The notes under the pieces were generated by a model. That model saw only the letters and a program-made list of their open reading frames with translations. It searched no databases and had not been told where the DNA came from. DNA of 64,000 bases from NCBI GenBank assembly GCA_016721085.1, contig JADKJI010000013.1, forward strand, positions 91,153 to 155,152, written 5' to 3'. The stretch is from Chitinophagaceae bacterium (GTDB taxonomy: Bacteria; Bacteroidota; Bacteroidia; Chitinophagales; Chitinophagaceae). Positions within the stretch are counted from its first letter, which is position 1. Each line of letters starts with the position of its first letter. The position numbers and the translations under genes were made by a program. Positions 19,479-29,306 of the stretch are shown one piece after another.

Positions 19479-19612
19479 GAGTTTTACGTTATAAGCTAAT
19501 CAAAAGTAGGACTAAGTAAGTCGGATGCCAATAAATCCAATACTTATCCATTTACTAAGAAACTCACACAATCAGACTCAAAACTTATTACTTACTACTT
19601 AATACTTACAAC
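19479..19612. repeat. Heptamer-armed palindromic element, short copy (downstream of permease C)
   Basis: Shortest copy: about four right-arm heptamers (ACTTATT, ACTTACT, ACTTAAT, ACTTACA) ending 4 bases from the stop of permease C. The core is AATAAATCCAATACTT...CTCACACAATCAGACTCAAAA. The left arm is degenerate (GTTTTACGTTATAAGCTAA). It separates permease C from the secreted protein gene. Confidence 0.75.
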
Positions 19613-19615
19613 TCC

Positions 19616-22072
19616 TTATTCCGTTCTTAACGACTTCACCGGATTCGCCAATGCTGCCCTAATTGCCTGGAAACTGATTGTCAACAATGCAATTAGTACT
19701 GCCAAGCCTATTGTTAGGGCGAATACACTCCATCCTAAATCAATCCTATAAGCAAACCCGTTCAGCCATTTCCTCATTACAACCCATGCAATGGGGGAAG
19801 CAATTACCGAAGCAATCAGTACCAGTTTCAGGAAATCCTTCGACAACAAGGTCACTATGCTTTTTGCTGAAGCACCAAGCACCTTCCTTACTCCTATTTC
19901 CTTAATCCGCTGTTCTGCACTGAATGTGGCTAATGCAAATAATCCTAAACAACTTATCAAAATGGCTATAATGGTAAAATAGCTGACCATCGATGATAAC
20001 TTTTGTTGTGAAGCATAGTTCTTTTGGAAATCAGCATCAAGAAAACTGTATTCGAATGGTTCGTTCTGAACCTGCTTCTTCCAAATATCTTCAACATAAG
20101 CTATAGTGCTTTGTAAGCTATTGGTGGAACCATGTACAATAAGGTAATTGAAGTTGGTGCTTTCATTCAATGTAAAAGCATAAGGCGTAATAGGTTGTTG
20201 CAGATCTTCGAAATTAAAATCCTTCACCACTCCCACAATTGTACGTTCGATGGGCTGCCCATTGAAATTGAAAAATATCTTTTGACCAACCGATTTTTGT
20301 GGAGATTCAAATCCAATGTCGGCCACTGCCTTTTCATTGAGGATAATCGCATTACTTGAATCTGCAGTGAACTCTGGAGAAAACAACCTTCCTGCTGATA
20401 GTTTTATATCAAGAGTCTTGAGCAGTGTATTATCGACACGGTTTGTCCGGGTATGCTTTGCTTGTGTAACAGCTTGCCCTTGTTTGTAAAAATTATTGTC
20501 TTCCGGATTGAATATACCTGGATAGTAAACCGAAGCACCTACAGATAGCACCTCCTTATTCCTCGAAATCTCATTCTTCAATACTGAATAAGCCAATTTA
20601 GCTTTCTCGCTTCTCAAAGGAATGATAAGCTGTTGGTCTTTTGCGAAACCTAGATCTTTTGACCGTAAAAAACTCATCTGCTTTTGTATTACAGTAGCAG
20701 ATATGATGAGTGCCACTGAAATCACAAACTGAAATACAACTAATCCCTTCCTGATAGTAATAGCGGCAAGCGTATTACTAAACCTTCCTTTCAAAACTTT
20801 TACTGGCTTAAACGAAGAAAGATAGAAGGCAGGATATGTTCCAGCTAGAAGTCCTGTAATTATAGCTAGAATAAAAAAGTATATAACTAAAGAATAATCA
20901 GCATTGAAAGAAAATGTAATAGGCTGTCCGGCTATTAAAGCAAAAACCGGCGCAAACAATTTTACAAGAAGCATTGCTATTGCAAAAGCAATTATGGCCA
21001 TAAGCAAAGATTCACCAAGAAACTGTTTTATCAGGCCAGATTTTTCTGCACCAAGCACTTTCCTTACTCCAACTTCTGCAGAGCGCTTAGAGGATCTGGC
21101 AGTAGCAAGATTCATGAAATTTATACATGCAATAAGGAGGATGAATACTGCAATAGACCCTAGTATATAAAGGTATGTAAGGCTACCACTAGCAGTACCG
21201 GTATTTTCGATATCTGATCTTAGATGTATATCCGATACTGAAACCAGATACTGTCTCTTATCAAAGCCTGCTTGCTTAAGGTCTTCACCTGCATACTTTT
21301 TCATGAATGCGGGGAATTTCTTTGCCAGTGCAGTAGCATCCAACCCATCTTTTAGAAACAGGTAAGTGAAGAACATATTATTGTTAGCAAAATTCCTTCC
21401 CTGTTCCTTTACATACCCTTCAATGGCACTGCCGGTATAAGAAATAAAGAATCGGCCGTCAATATGCGAAGGAGTTGATTGAGGCTTAAAAACACCAGTT
21501 ACAAGAAAATCAGCATCGCCACCATTCAAATTGCTACTGATAAGAATCCTCTTATTGAGAGCTGGTTGATTACCAAACATCTTACGAGCAATCTCTTCAG
21601 ACAACACAACGGATCGAGGATTAGTAAGTGCCTGTGAAGGATTTCCTTCTACGAAATTGTAAGTAAACAGATTAAAGTACATTGAATCTGCTATATATCC
21701 TCTTTCCTCGTAAAATGTTCTTGGAGCCGAATTCTCAGGTGAATACCGCAACAAAGTCTTATCCTCAGTGAAAATCTGCAGAATTTTTGTTGAACCCATT
21801 ACTTCTGGAAATTCCTGCTGCATAGTTTGACCCATTATAGCTGGAGTACCAGCTGTATTATTTTCTTTCCCTTCTTTTATGAATGTTGTTCCTACTAGAA
21901 ATAAATTTTCTTTATTCTTCTGATATTTATCATAACTGGTTTCATATACTACATATAAAACAAGCAACATGCAAGCGGCTAATCCAACCGACAAGCCGAA
22001 TATATTTATTGCAGTTGCTGTTTTGTTTTTCAGCATACTGCGCCAGGCGATTTTGAAATAGTTTTTTAGCAT
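19616..22072 (-). CDS. MacB/FtsX-like ABC permease C (818 aa)
   Basis: Intact at 818 residues, starting MLKNYFKIAWRSMLKNKTAT, with helix 1 at about 20-42. The first periplasmic domain carries an insertion (DKTLLRYSPENSAPRTFYEERGY) not seen in most paralogues. The first core is ACINFMNLATARSSKRSAEVGVRKVLGAEKS and the second is AEQRIKEIGVRKVLGASAKS; the C-terminus is NPVKSLRTE. The start lies just after a GC-rich hairpin repeat (22097-22115), which sits where the ribosome binding region would be; no Shine-Dalgarno-like sequence is seen, as is usual in this phylum. The 208-base gap to permease B holds no heptamer element. The substrate is unknown. Confidence 0.88.
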   Translation of the reverse strand: MLKNYFKIAWRSMLKNKTATAINIFGLSVGLAACMLLVLYVVYETSYDKYQKNKENLFLVGTTFIKEGKENNTAGTPAIMGQTMQQEFPEVMGSTKILQIFTEDKTLLRYSPENSAPRTFYEERGYIADSMYFNLFTYNFVEGNPSQALTNPRSVVLSEEIARKMFGNQPALNKRILISSNLNGGDADFLVTGVFKPQSTPSHIDGRFFISYTGSAIEGYVKEQGRNFANNNMFFTYLFLKDGLDATALAKKFPAFMKKYAGEDLKQAGFDKRQYLVSVSDIHLRSDIENTGTASGSLTYLYILGSIAVFILLIACINFMNLATARSSKRSAEVGVRKVLGAEKSGLIKQFLGESLLMAIIAFAIAMLLVKLFAPVFALIAGQPITFSFNADYSLVIYFFILAIITGLLAGTYPAFYLSSFKPVKVLKGRFSNTLAAITIRKGLVVFQFVISVALIISATVIQKQMSFLRSKDLGFAKDQQLIIPLRSEKAKLAYSVLKNEISRNKEVLSVGASVYYPGIFNPEDNNFYKQGQAVTQAKHTRTNRVDNTLLKTLDIKLSAGRLFSPEFTADSSNAIILNEKAVADIGFESPQKSVGQKIFFNFNGQPIERTIVGVVKDFNFEDLQQPITPYAFTLNESTNFNYLIVHGSTNSLQSTIAYVEDIWKKQVQNEPFEYSFLDADFQKNYASQQKLSSMVSYFTIIAILISCLGLFALATFSAEQRIKEIGVRKVLGASAKSIVTLLSKDFLKLVLIASVIASPIAWVVMRKWLNGFAYRIDLGWSVFALTIGLAVLIALLTISFQAIRAALANPVKSLRTE

Positions 22073-22082
22073 GATTCATTTT

Positions 22083-22123
22083 TTGCCCCCACCCGACCTC
22101 CCCCCAAGGGGGAGGAGAAGGGG
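22083..22123. repeat. GC-rich hairpin repeat upstream of permease C
   Basis: A short inverted repeat, CCTCCCCCC-AA-GGGGGAGG, occupies 22097-22115 within a purine/pyrimidine-skewed GC-rich patch. It stands out from the AT-rich surroundings and lies 25 bases upstream of the start codon of permease C, so it would be in that gene's 5' leader. It looks like a dispersed palindromic repeat rather than a terminator, because no T-run follows on either strand. Confidence 0.55.
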
Positions 22124-22252
22124 TAATCTCTAATAATTTTTTAACCTTCCTGATTTACTATTCATTCGCAAAAAAACATCAACCTAAAATTGATACTCGC
22201 AACTACTCTTCCATTCCAGTTTGGTTCCAATTAATTATATACTCACCAAGCT

Positions 22253-22268
22253 CCCCGCCGCGGCGGGG
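22253..22268. repeat. Perfect 16-bp GC palindrome after permease B
   Basis: CCCCGCCGCGGCGGGG is a perfect palindrome 12 bases downstream of the permease B stop codon in the direction of transcription. It could form a strong stem in the transcript but has no T-run, so it may be an mRNA 3'-end stabiliser or a repeat remnant. The rest of the 22073-22280 gap shows no gene. Confidence 0.5.
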
Positions 22269-22280
22269 CTCAACTCACTC

Positions 22281-24483
22281 TCACTCCGTTCGCAAACTCT
22301 TCACCGGATTCGCCAACGCTGCCTTCAACGCTTTATACCCCACAGTTATCCATGCAATCACCAGTGTCAGTAATAAGGCACCGATAAATACAAGAGGTCC
22401 CATATCCACTCTGTAAACAAAATCCTGTAACCAGGTATGCATCAGATACCAAGCCGCAGGAACAGCTAACACAAATGAAATGATGATAAGAATGGTGAAT
22501 TCTTTTGAGAATAGATACAATATGGAATTGACTCCAGCTCCCAATACTTTACGAATACCTACTTCCCTGGTCTTCTGTACAACCATGAACGAAATCAATC
22601 CATACAAACCGAGACAGCTTATGAAAAGTGCGAGTAATGCACACACCTTATACATGGTACTTAATCTCTCTTCCTGGATATAGAATTCCTGTATGTTATC
22701 ATCAAGGAATTTGGCATTGAACACATACTCCGGATAAAACTTGTTCCATATGCCTTCAATGGCAGCTTTACTGGCAGCCAGATTTTTTGAATCTAACTTG
22801 ATCCCAGTACTTGAATAGAATCTTGTACGGGGCATTAATACTATTGGACTAATAGCTTCTTTTAAAGATTGTAATTTGAAATCTTTTACAACACCAATTA
22901 CCGGCTTGGGTTCACTACCCCCTAATCGTAACATTTTGCCAATAGCTTCCTGAGGTGTTTTCAATCCTACCTTCTTTAACATCGTCTCATTGATAATATA
23001 CTCAGTGGCAGTATCGCTTCGTTTATAATTACGCCCCGCTAGCAATTTTATATCATAGGTCTTCAGATAGTTTTCATCCCCCATTTTCAGGGCCACCGGG
23101 AAGTCCTTGTCTTCCATTATATCAAAAGCAAAATTGGATTGCCAGCTATTATCACTGCTTGGTGCATCAAAACTGAAGCTGACAGACTTTACATCTGAGC
23201 GCGATTGCAAGGCATCCCTGAATGCCATCATTCTCGAATGGGATACGCTATCTGAATTACCACTGATCATCAATACAGCTTCCTTATTAAAACCAAGATC
23301 AACATTGCGGATAAAGCTCATCTGGCTGATAGCTATGATGGTGGCAATAACAAGTATCTGTGAAAAGGAAAACTGAAGTACAACTAAAACCCTTCTAAGG
23401 GATACACTACCCACTTTTGCAGTATTGATCTTATTCTTGATTGCTTCCACAGGCTGGAAGCGACCCATTACAATTGCAGGATACAATCCAGATAAGAAAG
23501 CCGTGATCAATGTGATACCCAATACAAACAGCACCATTCCAGAGCTAAGCAGTGACAACTTATCCTGTACCACCATTATAGATTTGATATATGGCAGAGA
23601 TAGCCAGGCAAGAAATAAAGCCAGTACAGTTGCAATCGACACAACGATAAAAGTTTCTGCAAATACCTGTAATTGCAATTGTCTTGTATTACCTCCCATT
23701 ACTTTTCTTATACCTACTTCCTTGCTGCGCTTTACCGCTAATGCAGTAGACAGGTTTACGAAATTGATACAAGCCATCAAAATGATCAGAAGTCCTATAA
23801 AGCCTAATGTGAGCAATGAACGTTTATGGCCATCCACTTGGATTATATTTCATAAACCCCTCGTACGAAATCACCAATGTAAAAGGGAAATCGGTATTGG
23901 TAGGTAAGTCTTCAAAAACGCCAGCTACCTGAAAATCGCTGGACAAGTTATCCATATTGATGCGACGTCCCATTGCTTCTTTCCAGTCACCAAAATATTT
24001 AGAAGCCATGGTGCGACTAAGCACTACACTGTTCAGATCTTTCAGGCTTTCTGCAGAACCAGCCAGGAATTTTACTTCGAACATCTTCATTATCTCAGGA
24101 TCAGCATAAAATACTCCTGCAGGTTCAATGAATTTTTTACCGTTCATACTGCCATCAAGGTTTTTGGCAGTGATCTGTACACCAGAATTCTGCATCAGTT
24201 CTGCAAACTGATACTGAGGATAATCCTTACGCATCATTTTAACAGCGGGGAATGATATCCCAGTAGTATAATGTTCCCCTTCGGCATCCTTATCAGTCCC
24301 TACAATATGATAGATGCTTTTATAGCCATCCAAATGTCTGTCATAACTATACTCGTATTGAATCACAAGGAATATGACAATGCAGGCAGCCAATGCAACG
24401 GCCAATCCAGATATGTTCAGTATCGCATGACGACGCTGACGGAATAAACTTCTAAAAGCAGTCTTTAAAAAATTCAGAAACAT
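22281..24483 (-). pseudogene. MacB/FtsX-like ABC permease B, internal deletion plus frameshift
   Basis: The N-terminal part (from 24483) reads MFLNFLKTAFRSLFRQRRHA and stays open for 219 codons to YEGFMKYNPSGW, then stops at 23824. The C-terminal part is in another frame and picks up at DGHKRSLLTLGFIGLLIILMACINFVNLS near 23835, continuing to NPVKSLRTE at 22281. Compared with permease J, which has the same GH.GHK.. motif before its second helix, about 65-70 residues of the first periplasmic domain are absent at the joint. The two FtsX cores (KRSKEVGIRKVMGGNTRQ and VQKTREVGIRKVLGAG) are complete. It lies 35 bases after permease A. Either real decay or a collapsed assembly could explain it. Confidence 0.8.
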
Positions 24484-24518
24484 AGAATAAGGTTAATGGC
24501 TAATTGTTTGATTAATTT

Positions 24519-26960
24519 TTATTCGGACCGCAATGATTTTACCGGGTTTGAAAGGGCTGCCTTTATGGCTTGGAAACTAACTGTAAACACGGCGATGAAA
24601 AAGGCAATACCACCTGCTAAAAGAAACACCCACCATCCTATATCAATTCGAAATGCGAAATCCTGTAACCAACTATGCATAAACCACCATGCCAATGGGA
24701 AAGCGAACACAGCAGCAATTAGAACCAGTCTTAGGAAATCTTTTGATAACATAGTAACTATATCTGTAACAGACGCTCCCAATACTTTTCTTACACCAAT
24801 CTCCTTTGTTCTTTGCTCTGCCATATAGGTTACTAATCCCAATAGTCCCAAACAAGCAATAAGGATAGCCAAAATGGCAAAGGATAGTCCCATTCTTCCC
24901 ACTTTCTGTTCGTCCTTATACATATTGTCAAACCCCTTATCCATGAACCGATAGCTGAATGGCATATCAGGAGCCATCTCTTTAAACCGCTTTTCGATTT
25001 TTGCAATCAATGGTTGCATATCGGTAGCTGAAACCTTAAATACGGCCCTGTTCAGGTTCTCTTTACCCAGGATCATACTCAAGGGACCAATCTTATCGCG
25101 TAGTGATTCATAATGAAAGTTTTTAACCACTCCGACTATTGTATATACTTCATTCATGGTACCATCCGACCCATTAGATCCATAGATTTTCTTTCCAATA
25201 GGATCCTCATATCCTAAAATAGAAGCCGTTGATTCATTGATGATCATTGATAAGGAGTCACCACCAAAATCACGGGAAAAATTTCTTCCTTTAGCCATTT
25301 CCATTCCCATAACAGGTATATAATCAGGATCCACTTTCCAGTTTTGCATCGACAAAGCGCTCTTAGCATCCATCACCGCCTCTTTTGAGAAGGTATTATC
25401 GTTTCGGGAAGAAGGATTAATAGGAAGAAAATTACTCATGGTTGCTCCTTTAACACCTGAAAATCCTAGTACATCATTCTTAAATGCTTCCTTTTGTTGG
25501 CCCAATGCATAGGTTCCATCAATAATCAGTAATTGATCCTTATTGAATCCAACCCGAGTGGTTTGGATATAATTCAACTGCCTGTATACAACCACTGTTC
25601 CAATGATAAGCACAATTGATGTGGCGAATTGGAAAACAACTAATCCACTACGTAAGGTGCTTTTCCTGAAACCAGCATTAATTTTTCCTTTCAATACAGT
25701 TATAGGTTTGAAAGAGGATAGGAAAAAAGCAGGATAAATTCCAGCCAGGATTCCTACAAAAAATGGCAATACTATTAATAATGGTAATATTGGAAATGAT
25801 AATAAAGTAATAAGAGAAATGCTTTTACCAGATAAAGTATTGAACCATGGAATAACTGCCCATATTATCAATAGTGCCAATGCCAAACCTATAAACACCA
25901 TGAGAATGGATTCTGTAAGAAATTGACGAATGAGATGATTCTTCTCTGTACCAAGCACTTTACGTATACCTACTTCTTTGGCCCTGTTGGCAGAACGGGC
26001 AGTAGAAAGATTCATGAAATTGATACAGGCAATCAATAGTATGAATAAAGCCACTGCAGAAAAAATATATACATATAAGATATTGCTATTAGCCGCCAGT
26101 TCAGGGAAACGGTTGGAGTGAAGATGGATATCCGTCACTGGCATCAGCGAGTACTCAAGCTTATCACCTGAGGCTTTCAAATCATCCATGCTCTTCATCT
26201 TTGGCATATATACCATAATCTGCGGCAAAGCATACCTCTCTAAAACCTTCGCAAAATTCTTTTCAAACTCTTTATAATCGGTGCCTTCACTTAGCACTAT
26301 ATAAGTATGGAAATTATTACTCAGGAAACTACCCCACTCATAATCCACGTTCTTCATGGAAAAGAAAAAGTCGTAGTGGAAATGAGAATTGGCTGGCATA
26401 TCCTTTATAACTGCAGTCACTTTATACAAGGTCTTGTCCCTGTCCTTTGTTTCCAGCATTTTTCCAACAACATCCGTTGTTCCGAAATATTTCCTGGCTG
26501 CTGTTTCAGTAACCACTACTGTATTCGGTTCATTCAGTGCTGTTTTCGTATCGCCTGCAATGGCTGGTAAAGTGAATACATCAAACAATGTAGAATCGGC
26601 GTGAACCACATAATCTTCGTTGATATAACTATTACCCTTTTTGATAAGCTTGGACCCTTCAGATGCATAAAGACGAACGAATTGTTCTACTTGCGGATAA
26701 TCTTTCTTAAGTGCAGGCCCCATGGCATCACTGGCAACAGCAAGATTCAAGGTATTACCACCAAATTTTATATCCCCATTTATACGGAATATCCGGGAAG
26801 CTTTCTCGTTATACTTATCATAACTGAGTTCATCCTTAACATAAAGAGTGATAAGGATAAAGCAGGCCAATCCTGCCGCCAAACCGGCGATATTAATAAA
26901 CGAAAAGGCCTTGCTCTTGAGGAGATTGCGCCAGGCTATCTTCAGATAATTCTTTATCAT
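24519..26960 (-). CDS. MacB/FtsX-like ABC permease A (813 aa), first of the array
   Basis: Intact at 813 residues and the permease nearest the ATPase gene (79 bases). The architecture typifies the array: helix 1 at about 20-42; MacB-type periplasmic domain to about 295; three-helix FtsX core (about 298-430) with ACINFMNLSTARSANRAKEVGIRKVLGTEK; another helix near 455; a second periplasmic domain; and a final three-helix core (about 690-800) with AEQRTKEIGVRKVLGASVTD. That makes eight membrane segments, i.e. two MacB-like halves in one chain. The end is NPVKSLRSE. Proteins of this family couple cytoplasmic ATP hydrolysis to movement of periplasmic domains, for drug, peptide or lipoprotein export. 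It starts MIKNYLKIAWRNLLKSKAFS. The substrate is unknown. Confidence 0.9.
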   Translation of the reverse strand: MIKNYLKIAWRNLLKSKAFSFINIAGLAAGLACFILITLYVKDELSYDKYNEKASRIFRINGDIKFGGNTLNLAVASDAMGPALKKDYPQVEQFVRLYASEGSKLIKKGNSYINEDYVVHADSTLFDVFTLPAIAGDTKTALNEPNTVVVTETAARKYFGTTDVVGKMLETKDRDKTLYKVTAVIKDMPANSHFHYDFFFSMKNVDYEWGSFLSNNFHTYIVLSEGTDYKEFEKNFAKVLERYALPQIMVYMPKMKSMDDLKASGDKLEYSLMPVTDIHLHSNRFPELAANSNILYVYIFSAVALFILLIACINFMNLSTARSANRAKEVGIRKVLGTEKNHLIRQFLTESILMVFIGLALALLIIWAVIPWFNTLSGKSISLITLLSFPILPLLIVLPFFVGILAGIYPAFFLSSFKPITVLKGKINAGFRKSTLRSGLVVFQFATSIVLIIGTVVVYRQLNYIQTTRVGFNKDQLLIIDGTYALGQQKEAFKNDVLGFSGVKGATMSNFLPINPSSRNDNTFSKEAVMDAKSALSMQNWKVDPDYIPVMGMEMAKGRNFSRDFGGDSLSMIINESTASILGYEDPIGKKIYGSNGSDGTMNEVYTIVGVVKNFHYESLRDKIGPLSMILGKENLNRAVFKVSATDMQPLIAKIEKRFKEMAPDMPFSYRFMDKGFDNMYKDEQKVGRMGLSFAILAILIACLGLLGLVTYMAEQRTKEIGVRKVLGASVTDIVTMLSKDFLRLVLIAAVFAFPLAWWFMHSWLQDFAFRIDIGWWVFLLAGGIAFFIAVFTVSFQAIKAALSNPVKSLRSE

Positions 26961-27039
26961 GGCTATACTGCTCTTTTAAAAGATGACTGGAACGGTTGGG
27001 TTAGAGAGGATAGCGGATTAGAAAAATATTATACTGGAC

Positions 27040-27726
27040 TTATACAAGTATGTTCTCAGTAACTGTATGTCCATCCAACATACGAATGATACGATGACTG
27101 AATTTCGCATCATGTTCACTATGTGTTACCATTATGATAGTTGTACCTTGTTCATTCAGATCTGTCAACAATTGCATTACTTCATTACCATTGCTGCTAT
27201 CGAGGTTACCGGTAGGTTCATCCGCCAAAATTAAACGTGGGTTGTTCACTACAGCACGGGCAACGGCCACACGCTGTTGCTGACCACCACTTAATTGCTG
27301 AGGATAGTGATTGCGACGATGCATGATCTGCATCTTATCAAGCACTTCTTCCACGCGCTTCTTCCTTTCACCTGCTTTTACATTACAATAGATCAGCGGC
27401 AATTCTACATTCTCAAATACAGTGAGCTCATCAATCAGGTTAAAGCTCTGGAAAACAAACCCGATATTATTCTTACGCAGATCGGCTCTCTTTCTTTCAT
27501 TGAAACTGGCAACTTCAATACCATTGAACAGATAGCTGCCTTTATCAAGATCATCGAGCAAACCAAGGATATTCAACAGAGTGGATTTACCACAACCTGA
27601 AGGTCCCATTACGGCTACAAATTCACCTTCTTTTACTTCGATGCTTAATTTGTTCAAGGCAACAGTTTCTACCTCTTCAGTGCGATAGAATTTTTCCAGT
27701 TCAGTTATTTTGATCATGTTGTTCAT
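27040..27726 (-). CDS. MacB/LolD-type ABC transporter ATPase
   Basis: 228 residues, a complete nucleotide-binding subunit. Walker A is GPSGCGKST (41-49), the Q-loop glutamine is Q93 (FVFQSFNLI), the ABC signature is LSGGQQQR (145-152), Walker B is LILADEP (165-171) followed by the D-loop, and the switch histidine is H202 (MVTHSEHD). The sequence FNLIDELTVFENVELPL is typical of the MacB/LolD/FtsE branch that pairs with FtsX-like permeases. It is the only ATPase gene for at least eleven downstream permeases, so it probably serves several of them, an inference from gene order. The start could be codon 1 or codon 4 (MIKITELEKFY); both agree with the family. Confidence 0.95.
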   Translation of the reverse strand: MNNMIKITELEKFYRTEEVETVALNKLSIEVKEGEFVAVMGPSGCGKSTLLNILGLLDDLDKGSYLFNGIEVASFNERKRADLRKNNIGFVFQSFNLIDELTVFENVELPLIYCNVKAGERKKRVEEVLDKMQIMHRRNHYPQQLSGGQQQRVAVARAVVNNPRLILADEPTGNLDSSNGNEVMQLLTDLNEQGTTIIMVTHSEHDAKFSHRIIRMLDGHTVTENILV

Positions 27727-27749
27727 ATACCTGTAGTTGAGTTTTTATT

Positions 27750-27935
27750 TTATTGGCTGATGAAATATTCTATTGGATAGAGAAATAATTCAGATTTCCC
27801 ATCGGAAGAAGGCAATACCTTCTTCACTGCAGTGGCACATACCTGGGCATTTATCTTTTCAAGCAATAACATCCCTGATATTACCATCCACCCCGCTACT
27901 ATGGCAACCAAAATGCCGGTTCCCCATTTTTTCAT
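27750..27935 (-). CDS. Small single-pass membrane protein, 61 aa, unknown
   Basis: The 61-codon reading frame MKKWGTGILVAIVAGWMV has one hydrophobic helix (about 7-26) and a short soluble tail with a single cysteine. It begins 11 bases after the adaptor stop and ends 23 bases before the ATPase start, in the same orientation, so it fits the operon spacing of a real gene. No family is recognised. It could be a regulatory small protein of the transporter, or a chance frame; the tight fit in the operon favours a gene. Confidence 0.5.
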   Translation of the reverse strand: MKKWGTGILVAIVAGWMVISGMLLLEKINAQVCATAVKKVLPSSDGKSELFLYPIEYFISQ

Positions 27936-27946
27936 GATTATCTGTT

Positions 27947-29202
27947 TTACTGTTTTTTAAGTACTAATTCCTGCATGTTCCCGTAGTTCTCATAACTGCT
28001 TGTCACTACCTTATCGCCAGGTTTCAATCCTTCCAGCACTTCATAAGCATCTGGATTCTGACGATTCAATTTGATATCTACCCTACGGGCTACAGAACCA
28101 TCTTCACTCACCTTGAATATCCAGTTACCACCAGTAGTTTGATAGAATCCGCCCTTAGCTAACAATATCGCTTCCGTTTCATCACTAAGTGATAAACCAA
28201 TCTGTAAAGTTTGACCCCTGCGAATACCTTCTGGTATTTTGCCAACGAATTCCATATCTACCTGGAACTTTCCATTGGTAACCTGGGTGTAAACTTTCTT
28301 TATTTTTAACAGATATGTTTTCCCACCCAATGTGAAATCCCCGGAAAGACCAGTGAATATCCTTGTTATATAATGCTCATCGATATCCGCCCTTACTTTG
28401 AATCCTGTAGTCACATCTAATTGACCTAAACGCTGCCCTTTTTTTTTGTCTGACCAATTTCAGCATCTAATGAAGTCAGTTGTCCATCTACAGGGGCTCT
28501 TACCACAAGGTCACCCACTTTCTTACGCATCAAAGCCAAGGCATTTTTCATCTGCAGATACGATTCATTCTCCTGAGTCAATTGGGTCTTTACAGATATG
28601 GAATCCTGACGAAGAATATCTTCTGTCAATTTCTTTCTGCGTACCTGATAATTATAATCGTTTTCAGATTTCTTGAATTCCTGTGATCCTATCACTTTCT
28701 GATCCAGTAGTTTCTTATTCAACCGATATACCCTTTCCGCTTCAGCTAATGCATTGTCTACATCTGCCATCTGGTTCAGCTGGCGGATGGTATTCTGAGA
28801 TGCATTGTTCTTATTGATGTTCATCTGGGTAAGTACGTTGAACACCTGTGTTTCCTGATTAGATAATGTGAGTTCCAGATCTGTGTTGCTAAGGCGCATG
28901 ATAGGCTGATCCTTTTTCATCATGGCACCGTCTTCTACATATTTCTCCTCCACTCTACCACCTTCCTGCGCATCCAGATAAATAGTGGTAATTGGAAGAA
29001 CGATTCCATTTACTGGAATATACTCTTTGAAGGGACCCTTTTTGATTTCCGTGATACTGATTCGGTCAGTCTCCACATTCAAACGGGAATTACCCGAAGT
29101 GTAATAAATACTGGCAGCTATCAATAGAACAATAGCGGCAATACCTCCGATAGTTAATAGTCTTTTTGTTGACCAACGCTTTTTCTCAATTACTCTATCC
29201 AT
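27947..29202 (-). CDS. HlyD/MacA-type periplasmic adaptor (membrane fusion protein), frameshifted
   Basis: About 418 residues when joined. The N-terminus has a membrane anchor (about 13-34). A lipoyl-like half (IYLDAQEGGRVEEKYVEDGAMMKKDQPIMRL), a long coiled-coil hairpin (about 105-215), the return half (DLVVRAPVDGQLTSLDAEIGQ) and beta-barrel and membrane-proximal domains follow. The frame breaks at a run of nine A residues (T on the plus strand, 28439-28447). With ten As the protein would continue QTKKKGQRLGQLDVTTGF into the second frame, which then runs to 27947. Such adaptors bridge the inner-membrane ABC permease and an outer-membrane TolC channel; no TolC gene is seen here. First gene of the permease operon. 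The break is probably a homopolymer sequencing error, though slippage at A9 could also restore the frame. Confidence 0.85.
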
Positions 29203-29228
29203 CTTAAAATTCAGTTTTCAACCAGTTT

Positions 29229-29263
29229 AAAAAACCTCCCCGGTGGCTGATCTCCCGGGGAGG
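29229..29263 (-). terminator. Intrinsic-terminator-like hairpin in the leader of the adaptor/permease operon
   Basis: On the minus strand a perfect 9-bp GC stem (CCTCCCCGG with CCGGGGAGG, 11-base loop) is followed directly by six T residues, then 26 bases before the adaptor start codon. No gene upstream is transcribed in this direction, because the response regulator is divergent, so the hairpin would interrupt the operon's own leader. The plus strand has no T-run after it. Possible attenuator. Confidence 0.6.
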
Positions 29264-29306
29264 CCCATTTACAGACATAAGAAAAACACCTATATGCATT
29301 AGAACG

